Below the pieces are notes generated by a model. The model saw only the letters and a list, made by a program, of their open reading frames with translations. It did no database searches and was not told where the DNA came from. DNA of 64,000 nucleotides, from the NCBI RefSeq assembly GCF_010183535.1, contig NC_071330.1, positions 7,483,717 to 7,547,716 on the forward strand, given 5' to 3'. Position 1 is the stretch's first letter. Each line of letters begins with the position of its first letter. The translations under genes and the position numbers were made by a program. Shown one piece after another: positions 34,031 through 47,961 of this stretch. Origin of the DNA: Caenorhabditis remanei (lineage: Eukaryota > Nematoda > Chromadorea > Rhabditida > Rhabditidae).

Positions 34031-34456
34031 ATGAATATTTTCTACATTTTTCTGATTTTTGTGGTCATTGCATCTGTTGATTCTGTCGCCTCAAACAACA
34101 TTTTCTCCTCAATTTTCTCTTTCGGCAAAAAGAAACCACCAAGTACCCCTGCTCCAAGCTATTCAAAAGGTTTGTTCTTACTTCAAAGAGATCTTTGACA
34201 TTTCCTTCTTCTTCTTCAGATTCTTCCTCCAGATGCAATGTACAAACGTCGCAATGCTCGGCTTATGAATGCTGTAATTCTGACCAAACATGCCTTCGAA
34301 ATAGATGTTTCCCCAGACTATCAGTGAGTTTTTGATTATTCTCCAAGAAAATTTAAAAAGCGAAACGTTCAGAACTGTCCAGTAACACGAGATCAATGTG
34401 GAAACTCATGCTGCAAAACATCAGAACAATGCCGAAATGGAAGATGCAGTCGTTAA
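34031..34456 (+). CDS. Small secreted cysteine-rich protein with two cystine-knot-like repeats
   Basis: Exons 34031-34169, 34220-34323 and 34373-34456 (phases 1 and 0) encode 108 residues. Residues 1 to about 19 are a hydrophobic signal peptide (MNIFYIFLIFVVIASVDS). A Lys/Pro/Ser linker follows (about 20-50), then two repeats with identical cysteine order C-C-CC-C-C, one in exon 2 and one in exon 3. That order is the one of inhibitor-cystine-knot peptides, but spacing alone does not prove the fold. No homolog is recognised. The product is probably secreted; its function is unknown. Confidence 0.75.
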
Positions 34457-34552
34457 TTATTTGTAATTATCTAAAACTAAATTCTTTAACATAAAATTAT
34501 CAATATTCCCAGCAGAGAATTGAATATTTCATTGGAGAAAAAAAGATTTAAA

Positions 34553-36482
34553 TCATTTTTTTGGATTTGAAAGAAACGGAACTTTCAGGAGAGCCTCATT
34601 CAACATAGCCTTCAATTCTTCTCCATCATTGACCAATTTCAGTTTCATTCTCAAATAAACGAGTGCTGCTCTGATAGCATATGTGTAGAACATGCTCATT
34701 GTGAAGACATTGGCACGTTGGTCTCTCATTTTCTTAAATAGAGCATCACAATCAGGAGTCTTTCCAGCCAAAACAAGTTCAATGATAACAGAAGTGAGAA
34801 TAACTGTCGCTGACCGATCAAGTCCCAAATCACACATCACAATGATAGGTTCTGATTTATCAGGTTTTGCGATGAGTGATCCATTATCCTGAAATTTTAT
34901 TTTCGAACTGAAAGTGAACAAAAAACAATACTTTGAAAGGAGCTCTGACCAAAGCAAGAAGCTTTTTCTCTTCGTTTGGAGTCTTTTTCCATGGCCACGT
35001 AGTACAATTGAACACTCTTATATAACTAGCTTCACTACATTCAGCAGCTACAATCTCAACTGTGTACATGCTCATCCATGTCTTATTCCGTTCGTCGATT
35101 TCTACTTTTCGAGTGTTGATTAACCAGTTATCCAGGTTCATATAGTGATCGGTAGAGAGTGGAAAAAAGGATTTGAGTTGGTTTGACTCACACTAAAATA
35201 CATTTTTATCATTTTTATCATAACGAGGCGTTTGAATTGCTTACACGAATCGAAGTGGTCATGATCTGATCTCTTGTTTGAGATTTCTGTGACACACTCA
35301 ATGGAGTTCCAGTTGAAGATTCAGGTGTTGACGAGGCAACTGGTGACATAGAACTAGGAATTTTACTGAATTCTTCGATTGCCTCATCAGTGAATGGTTC
35401 GAATATAGTGATGATTCGGGATACTCTTTCTGTGAAACCATCCTCCAAAAGTCATGAATTGTGTCTTTCAATGGGTATTGAGTCAGAATATATTCAGGAC
35501 AAGATGGATCGAATCTGATATGACTTGCATTAATATATGAATCTTTTCCAGATACATCTATATGTACACGTCCATTATCATTCAGTTTATATTCTTTTGA
35601 TCTATTCTTCGTAATATTATTTTCCCAATCAACAAAGGTTTGATTAGAAGGAGTGTACTTGGAGAGACGTTCATCGAAATATGTACTCAGACTGGATTCT
35701 TCTGAAAGAATGAGGTCAACTTGAACTTAATTTCAGAAGTACCAACTTACTCATATCAAGTAAATATCTACAAAGACCCTTGGCTGCTATCAAAACTTTC
35801 GCTGATTGAGTAGTTTCTTTTTCTGTTTTCTCTGCTGATTGGGGTAATTTCTTCTCTCTCGTTGTTTTCTCTTTCTCTTTTTCCTTTGATTTCTTCTTAT
35901 TTGCCTCTCGACTTGCAAGCTTTTTTACTGATTCTTTCACAATATCCTTAAACAGTATCCTTAAACAACTATTTCAGAACTATTTGTTTTCTCGAATGAG
36001 ATCAACGGAGAACGTTTGGTTGGAAATAATGGAAAATCCTCTGGGAGATAAGTCTGGGATCCAGAAAAAGGTAGGAAAAGGTGGTTTCGTTGTCGAATTC
36101 CACGTGCCTAATGAAACTTTACATTCGTTAATTTGATTGAGAAAGTGCATTCATATTTTGTTGCAATAACTTATTTTTAACCAGTGACTTATCTCCCCTA
36201 GGACTTCCATTTCTACCCGGAAGTTTTTCCATAGATTTGTGTCAAAAAACCAACATTTTGGAAGAAGTTCCATCCTCCTTTGACTCCTCCAGTTGGTTGT
36301 TCTTTTGATACCGGCTCTTTTGACATTGGACTCTCTTTTGCTGGTTCTTGCTCATCTTCATCCATTGTATCATCGATTCTCTTTTTCTTTGAAGGTCTTG
36401 GTTTTCCTTTCGATTGTGCTTTGCTAGAATCGTTTTATAAAATGACGCTTTTTGTTCTGAAAACTCACTTTTTCTTCGTCAT
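34553..36482 (-). CDS. Protein-tyrosine-phosphatase-domain protein, probable pseudophosphatase, with a frame break
   Basis: A basic N-terminal region (MTKK, Lys/Glu-rich, KKKR near 36380) leads into a PTP domain read as DSYINASHIRFDP, then YILTQYPLKDTIHDFWRMV near 35440. The next segment, ERVSRIITIFEPF, is in another frame, so one base seems to be missing near 35437. A Ser/Thr-rich linker is inserted before KSFFPLSTDHY. The loop that normally reads WPD is WPW, so the general-acid Asp is absent. The P-loop is MCDLGLDRS instead of HCSAGIGRT: Cys and Arg are kept, but flanking residues changed. Many nematode PTP-like genes are inactive. Final exons end at a TGA at 34553. The N-terminal joins are tentative. 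Confidence 0.7.
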
Positions 36483-36810
36483 TGTTTTCAACTTCTACTG
36501 GTGGCTTATGCAATCTAACAATGAAACCTTGATCATTTTTTGACTGAGAGTAACCTTCGTGCAGTTTTTTTTTCCGGAGATGACCACGTGAGGGGTTACG
36601 GTTTTCTCTCCGTAATACTTTTTAAAATTTGAGAATTTTGAAGAAAATCGTCTCTTCTGGGTTCAACATCAAAAACAAACCTAGATCTCTGGGCGAAATT
36701 TACTGGAGATATCAGCTGATAAGAATTCATATATCCAGAAATGTACAATATTGAAAAACGCAATAACATGAAAAGTGTACATGACAAAAATACAATTATC
36801 ACAGGATCTG

Positions 36811-38480
36811 TTACTCATCGGAGAACGAGTTGACGTGTTTCAGAAAGTTGTTGAAGTTGGCAGTTTGTATATTAATTTTCTCAAGCTGGAAATTTTTACA
36901 TTTTGTTACGTGGTTGAAGTTTCACAAACAATACCTCAGTCTTCAAATCCACTTTACAGATATCAATATCTCCAGGATCTGACATATCTGGTGCAGTTTT
37001 CAGTTGTTTCAGATAGTCTCCCAATTCATTTCCGAGACTTGGTGCTGCACCAAACTCAGATAATTGGTTGAACTGCAAATAAATATTTGATTAGAAAAAC
37101 GATGAATAGAACTAACATGAACAAATGAATCCTCGCTGAGTTCCATAGAATCAATTGGCAATTCTTCCTCTTCATCCTCTTCGAATACAACTTCATCGAT
37201 TTTCGCAGCACGAAAACTCTCGGCCACTTTCTCAACAACAGGCGCTTCTTCGGAAGGTTTTGGAGAGTCTGAAAATATGGGTCCTGAAAAGAAAATTCTG
37301 AACAACCAACTCTTACTTAAACTTGTCGAAGATGCGTTTTTCTTTGTTCCATTAGCTGGATTATATGCAGATTGGAGAAGATTTACAAATGGGAATGAGT
37401 GATTTCGGAGATCTGCTAAAGAAGGTTTGTGATCGTCATCACATGAATTCTGAAGATCCGAATGGCGGGAATCTTCACTGGAAGTTGATTGTCCGAGTAT
37501 GAAACGAGGTGCGGCTTCTCGAGACATCTGGAAATATTCGAGAGTTTATAAGTGTGAAGTAAACTGAGACAAACTAACCGAACTACCTCCTCCACTTGTT
37601 GCTGATTCAACACTTCCACTGGCTTTTCTTTTTTAACATCTGCAATTGGAATACACTCCGAAGTGGCTTTATTTTGAAGAGATGATTCATCTACTACTGT
37701 TTTATCACCATCTTCCATCTCGTTTTCATCTTCAACTGGCCTGAAAAATGTATTTATGTTTCTCAGAATCTACGAAATGACACTCATACGTGATTGGTGC
37801 AATTTCAGGCTCCTCGAAATGCATAGAAGTCCGATAATGAAGATCTAGACTGATCGTTCCAAACTTCGAAGTGAGTTCTCCAATCTTTCTTGTCTTTTTT
37901 CCTTTTCCCATGTCTGATGAAATGTCATTTTCGAAAACCTGAAAGGTTGACGTTAAGAAAGAGACTCAATTCAGTAAATAACTCACTCTATACATAATCA
38001 CAAAAGTCTCTTGATTTTGTTTCTTAACGTACAATCGGTGCATTGGTGTCATTCTTGCAGAAACAATTACAGATCGAAGAAGTGTACTCATTTCATGATA
38101 TAATTCAGTTCTTGTACAGTCTTCAGAACCTTCAGAGGTCGTCAAAATCCATGCTTCCAGTGGAAGACATTGTCCACTTGGTGTATAAAGAAGAAATTCA
38201 AGTGTCAATGTGCTCAGTGGTGGATAGTTTTTGATATTCGATTTCAGATAAGCAGATATTTCACCAAGCTCATCGACTCTCATATTGAACCAATCCATTG
38301 TATTTATACAATATGGAGAGCATTTTGATTCAACTTCATCACCCAATCTCGACTGAAAAAAAAGAAAATTATTGATTCCAGAATAAACGAAAATGTATCG
38401 TTTACCTGGATGAGAGATTGAACCATACGGACTGAAAAGAATTTTAGAAATTTCTTATAACTCAGAAAGTCTGCCTCCAT
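36811..38480 (-). CDS. atg-13: Autophagy-related protein 13 (EPG-1/ATG-13)
   Basis: Starts MEADFLSYKKFLKFF at 38480 (exon 38480-38406) and continues at 38352-37987 with the HORMA-type N-terminal domain (WFNMRVDELGEI, LTLEFLLYTPSGQCLPLEAWIL, LYVKKQNQETFVIMYR). An acidic, disordered region with an FVNLLQSAYNP-like motif follows (37560-37130), then a C-terminal exon ending FLKHVNSFSDE before TAA at 36811. ATG13 is the regulatory subunit of the ATG1/UNC-51 kinase complex that starts autophagosome formation in the cytosol. Ortholog D2007.5 from memory. All joins use ordinary GT-AG sites, and I saw no frame break. Confidence 0.88.
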
Positions 38481-39219
38481 TTTAGAAGTGTTTATTGATC
38501 TGAAAGAAACCAAATGGTAGGTGGTCACATGAGTAAAAGCGGAGGAAACAGTAGATAATGAAAAAGAAGAGAACGCAGACATAGGGGGTGAACCGGAGAA
38601 GAAAAAAGAAGACTTAAGTGGCGATTGGTCACTGAATTTGATGAGAACTATTTTGTTTTTAATGCAATAATAATAATAATAATTCCAGTTTGTTTTTCTC
38701 ACGGACCGTCAGATAAAGCTCGTTTTTTTCTCGGTCGGTATCGAAAGATGCAGTAGTAATCAGGGTCTTTATGAACAACTGACTATCGATCGATGAGATA
38801 TAGGGTTCTTCAATTGTGTAATGATTTTCAAGACTCTCACATACTGATGGTTACTCTGAATCAATAAATAGGTTGTCAGATGCACTATTTCACGTGATGG
38901 CCGAGAACCAGTGGACTAGCTTTTGCAAGAAGGGGGCAAGAATTGGAAGAGTGTCTCAAGGCGGATCTGAAGTCTTGTGGAAATCAGATACTTATCGGTT
39001 TCCAGATTGTGAAATGAGTAAAAATACTGTTCATGCATAAATTTTTATTGAGTTAATTAAACGTGGCACTTGAAAGAGCCGGACTACGTCAAAAACTAAT
39101 AATGTATCACAGTTGAATGTTACGAGCATTTGGCAAGTAGATAAAGCCTACAGATAAAAAGACAAGAAAACGCAAGTATTGACAAGATTACATGGGGAAC
39201 GAAGATTATAGATCCAGTT
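38481..39219. other. Intergenic region between atg-13 and cil-1
   Basis: Holds the atg-13 upstream region and the cil-1 3' region. A (TAA)n run lies at about 38667-38682. The open frame overlapping atg-13 exon 1 has no domain. Nothing else seen. Confidence 0.5.
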
Positions 39220-41322
39220 TTAGGGTTGCTCAACAATCTGAAAAACTTTAGATAGTCCAACAATACAGTTCAAATGACAAGCAAAGTATCCGAGACGATA
39301 GCTTCCAACTGGGATGTCAGAGAATTCACACGCAAGGAATTTCTCGCCATCAATTATTTGTTCGAAGCAAGTGGCAGCATAGATCCAATTGGTAGCTGTA
39401 GTGCAGTCGTCGATTGTGGCCTGAAAATAATCATAAACCATTGTGAACTTTAAATAATTGATTACCGGAAAAACCCCAATCCAATCGCGATAACTCCCAT
39501 TTTCTTTATAAAATTGAGCGTTAACTTGGAATCTTCCGACTAATGGGACTGATGTGTACCAAGTTGGAAGATGTTCGAAGACTACTTCCCATTTTGGTTT
39601 CGGAGCTACTGGCGCCTATAATTCAATTCAGTTATTATTTCTTAACTTTAATTATCACCGACCGTAACCCGGAATCCCGCAATGACAGGTAAATGATCAC
39701 TTGCTACGGCCTTTTTATTATTGCAATATGACAATTCGGTGATTCCATCTCCCTTGTACAACACCCTATCAGTCCACGAAGGAACTCTCTTCCCATCTGG
39801 TTCTGAAGTTCCAACTAACATTCGATAGGTCGGTTCGAAAGTTATCGATTGTTCACGGAAACCAATGAATGCATCACGCTCAATCATTGTTCTTTTAAGT
39901 TGTTCTCTGCTGTCTGGAAACTGAATATAATTGAAAAAGAAACAACTGGAAGGAACTTACCAAGAAGTTCCAAGTGAGTTCCGTTTTTAATCTTTTGAAT
40001 TACAGTATTCATGTCTTCTTCCACACGAAAATTGAAATCTCCGAACCAGAAGGCAGCTCTAAAAGTAGATTTTGAATCTAATTGTAAAAAATTAATTTTT
40101 GTTTCAAGTTTTTGTTGGTAAAGAAAGAACGAATAATATGAGTTTTCACCGTGAACAGCCTTGATTTTTTTATCGAGAGGTCATTGGTCAAATGCCATAA
40201 AAGGGGTAGAGGAGAAGCAGACAACAGTAAAAACTAAAATTTGACAATCTACTCGAAGTGCTCCTCAATGGTTATGATGAAGACCGTCTCAAAAGCTCGG
40301 AAAAGTAGAATCCGAAGCACCCGCCGATCAACTAGCAGTCGTTCGTCGTCTAAACGTGCCACTTCTCCATCCGTCGGAGAGGCCGGTTCAAAGAAGAATG
40401 TTGCCGGCCTTCGTAAAATTGGTGCTGTAACTCGTTCGCAACAGAAGCTTCGGGTGGAATTGGGAATCTCAGATGAACCGAAAAGAAGATCCCTGACCAT
40501 GAAGAAGGCGAAGAAAATAAATAAAAAGGCTGCACCCATAAGGTATTGTTTTGCTTTTTACTATGCATGTTTCTCTATATTTTTACTTTTTTTTTAGAGG
40601 AAGAGCCGTAACTCGTTCTCGTTCCCGTTCTGCCTCTCGTTCCGCCTCTCGTTCTCAAAGCCAGAGCGGTACCAACAAAAAAGAAACCAAACCGAAGAAG
40701 ACTGTTAAGAAATGATACTTACACGAGATGATAAAAAATATCTCTAGTTCTCACGATTTCGTGTTTCCTCACCTCACACTTTTATCCTCAGGAAATGAGC
40801 ATATTCTGTTAGTATGATACTGCTCGATTCGTTTGCTGTTGTGTTCGGGTCCATGCATAAAATGGCTGACAACGAAAACAATTGAATAAGGACTGGCTAA
40901 TTGAAGGCGAACACCAATTGAACCTTTGTGTCCGGTCAAACCGCGGAACGTATTGCGTTGGAAACGATAATCAATTCGTTTTATCTGAATATTCTTTCGA
41001 CTATTTTGATTTTTTGGTACTCGAAGTGATCTAATACCTGACCGATAAGTTGTTTTCTACCGAATATCAAGACTTGGTTTGTAGCTTGAAATGTCTTTCC
41101 CAGCAAAACCATTCTTGTGTTTTTATTCACCCATGCAGCAATACTCTGAGCCCAAGTTGCAATCGCTCCTCCAATGGTTTCAGCATGAGCTACTTCTTGC
41201 AATCCAATTCCCACTAAATGCGTCTGATCGTCAATTGTACCATTCAACATGTTATGAACAGCTTCTGTATTAGAAGACTTCATCGCCAAGTTGTAAGTGA
41301 TGATATTGATTTTCCAATCCAT
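39220..41322 (-). CDS. cil-1: Inositol polyphosphate 5-phosphatase (CIL-1, INPP5J/PIPP type)
   Basis: Exons begin at 41322 (MDWKINIITYNL), 40984, 40058, about 39919, about 39614 and about 39420, with the stop at 39220. Catalytic signatures appear in order: LQEV (near 41200), GHKGSIGVRLQL (40920), FGDFNFRVEED (40040), PSWTDRVLYKGDG (39770) and SDHLPVIAGF (39690). The domain hydrolyses the 5-phosphate of phosphoinositides. The C-terminal region, from WEVVFEHLPTWY to ACEFSDIPVGSYRLGYF, has the pattern of a SKICH beta-sandwich domain, as in INPP5J and INPP5K. In C. elegans CIL-1 (C50C3.7, memory) acts in ciliated neurons and sperm. A separate gene is nested in its second intron on the opposite strand. 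Confidence 0.9.
40268..40715 (+). CDS. Small basic Arg/Ser/Lys-rich protein nested in a cil-1 intron
   Basis: Exons 40268-40542 and 40598-40715 encode 130 residues, about a third of them Arg or Lys. The first exon has KARKSRIRSTRR and SRSSSKRA, then a more ordered segment IGAVTRSQQKLRVELGIS. The second exon is TRSRSRSASRSASRSQSQS and a Lys-rich tail. The composition suggests a nucleic-acid-binding nuclear protein, possibly protamine-like sperm chromatin protein; this is inference. It lies within the cil-1 intron 40772-40059 on the opposite strand. No family recognised. Confidence 0.75.
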
Positions 41323-41828
41323 TTTATTAGCTGTGGAATGATTGCTGCTTTTACTAGTTAGTCACCGAGTTATAAGGGTTAGAAACATAAAATATGGCAT
41401 TATTTCCAATTCGTTTCAAAGATGCTGAATACAACTTGATGGAATGAAAACGCCAGATTCCTTTATTAGGGTGGGAAAAATTGACGAAACCAGATTTGAT
41501 AAACATAAACCATTGACATACTATATAAAACACAGAATGATGCTTGCTTCAAAGAAACATGTAAAAATTCAGAGGGCACAAAAGACAGAGAAAAAAACAT
41601 TTTGAGCGGATATTATGATTCGGCGAATGTACAGGCAATGGTGACATGACTAATATTATGGAGAAAAAGTCTTATTTCTGACTAAAAGAGAAGGTGAAGG
41701 AACTAAGAATGAAAAGGAACCCGCGAAAATGAAAGAGATGAAGAATTGACTAAAAACTATACAGGGAATGAACATGATGAAGGCACAAGTTTCAAAAATG
41801 GGTAGATTTTATACCTCTCCACAGATTG
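41323..41828. other. Intergenic region between cil-1 and bath-42
   Basis: AT-rich sequence upstream of cil-1 and downstream of bath-42. One short plus-strand open frame (41768-41998) overlaps the last bath-42 exon and is rejected. Nothing else seen. Confidence 0.5.
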
Positions 41829-43327
41829 TTACTTTGCACTGCGACGTAGGCGTTTCTTCGCTGGCGGGGGTGATACCCTATTGGGAGCCAGTGAGGAGTC
41901 ATCATCTTCTTGATCTGTTGTCAAAACAGCTTCGAGCAGCTCGTTTGCCAGTTCGTGCCTGCTTTTCTTCAAACTTATCCAGTCCTGAGTTTTTATAACT
42001 ACTCGATGATGGGTCATGAGAAAGCGAATCACTGCAGACTTTAGATAATCGGCAGTATAAGTATCGGAGAACATGGCGATTTGAGTGACGTTTTTGAGGT
42101 TGATTGTTTGTGCGATGAGACGTTCACATTGATCTTTGAGCATCAAAACTTCATATTTGTCGGCTGAAAATAATAACATGACTTTTTGTGCCACGTGACA
42201 ATAAATGAGATTCTAATATTTTAAATGCTTGTATTCTATCGTTCACTTACCTATGGCCAGGATCTCATCGATGTTTCCTTGTGACTCCAGGGACTCAGTG
42301 GCTCCAGTATACATGAACTCGACCATAGCTCGCACGGAATCATACTTAGCATCTTGTATGTGTATTTCGCCTTTCTGCGCTTCAATCATCGAAGGTGACG
42401 AGAACATGCTTTTGAATACGGGTGAGTTTTGACCAAGTATGCATCGATGTGCTTTTATATACTTGTTGCCAACGTGAATCACACAATCGGTGAACAGTTC
42501 ATCTTCCCACATGTTTCTGTTATTCGTACGAACAATGACTTCTGGCATATCTTCCGGTTCTTCAGAGGAAACATCTTCTTCAACGACTGGTTCTACTGAT
42601 ATTTTCGATCCCGGTGGGAAATATTCCACTTCGCATATCAAGAATAGAGTTCCATCAGAACGGAGTGCACCAGCCATCTTGTCACGGGTAACTTGAAACT
42701 TTCCACGCCCTTGCTGATTAGTGAAGTCCTTCGTATCTCTGCACACGCTGACTCTTTGGTTATTAGCATCGAGAGCATAAATTTGAAATTCTGTCATTAT
42801 AGGTTCTTCTCCGCGCTGAAATAAAACAACTACTTATTACTTTTCAACGTGAGTAAACTTACAGCTAATCCAACTTGTCTCAAAAAGAATGAAACATGAT
42901 TCATATCTTCATCGCGTTTTCCGTTTGGATATACGTGAAGTTCCCAACAAACGGTGGGGGCATCTGGGACACTGAACATTCTCGAAATGAGATTTGAGCC
43001 ATTTTTCACTAATTTCATCAATTTTTCGAATTGCTCGATTTTCCATTCCAATTTTGTTGAGAGGGCTGTCACTCGCGTTGCTTGCTTCGAGACAACTTCT
43101 AACCGCCGTGGCTGTGGAGGTAGATCATCAGCTGTAAACGGAATAAGTATTTGTATACAGACACTATTACATTATACGATAAAAACATTATTCAACATAA
43201 ACCTGTTGATATGAACCAAATATAAATACGCAGCCAAAATATTTGGTAAAAATAAAACATTTTTCTTACCTCTGGAAGATGTGGAGCGATTTAGGTCGAT
43301 TGATGGCCATGAAGTTCGAGATGCCAT
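41829..43327 (-). CDS. bath-42: MATH and BTB domain protein BATH-42
   Basis: Exons 43327-43270, 43131-42863, 42815-42251 and 42163-41829 encode 408 residues. The MATH domain covers about residues 40-170 (LEWKIEQFEKLMKLVKNG ... CWELHVYPNG ... VSFFLRQVG ... FLICEVEYFPPG). The BTB domain covers about 205-310 (LFTDCVIHVGNKYIKAHRCIL, SPVFKSMF, VRAMVEFMYTG), followed by a BACK-like helical part and a basic C-terminus PPPAKKRLRRSAK that may be a nuclear localisation signal. Such proteins are substrate adaptors for cullin-3 ubiquitin ligases. Ortholog C50C3.8 from memory. Confidence 0.93.
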
Positions 43328-47487
<4,160 letters not shown>

Positions 47488-47587
47488 NNNNNNNNNNNNN
47501 NNNNNNNNNNNNNNNNNNNNNNNNNNNNNNNNNNNNNNNNNNNNNNNNNNNNNNNNNNNNNNNNNNNNNNNNNNNNNNNNNNNNNNN
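47488..47587. other. Assembly gap of exactly 100 N
   Basis: A run of 100 N inside prp-8. A round number usually marks a gap of unknown size between contigs joined in a scaffold. The sequence to the right is not the rest of prp-8 but a second copy of the DNA from 3774 onward. Confidence 0.99.
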
Positions 47588-47928
47588 GTGCTTGGGCTGA
47601 TTTCATCTGAGCTTCCGTTCGTGCTATTATTTTTTGAGCTTGTTTTGCTTTTTCAGCTTGAGCCAGACCTTGAGCCTGAGCGTGAGCCTGGGCCTGAGCC
47701 TGAGCTTGAGCTTGAGCTTGAGCTTGGGCTTGAGCTTGAGCTTGAGCTTGGGCTTGAGCTTGGGCTTGTTGAGCTTGGACTTGTTGTGCTTGGGCTTGTG
47801 CTTGGGCTTGTTGAGCTTGAGCTTGGACTTGTGCCAACTGGTACTGATGGGCAGCTTGTTGATATTGAGATAGATGAGCTGGCGCTGGATGGCCTTGTTG
47901 CGCTAACAGAAGCTGTTGAATCAAAAAC

Positions 47929-47961
<33 letters not shown>

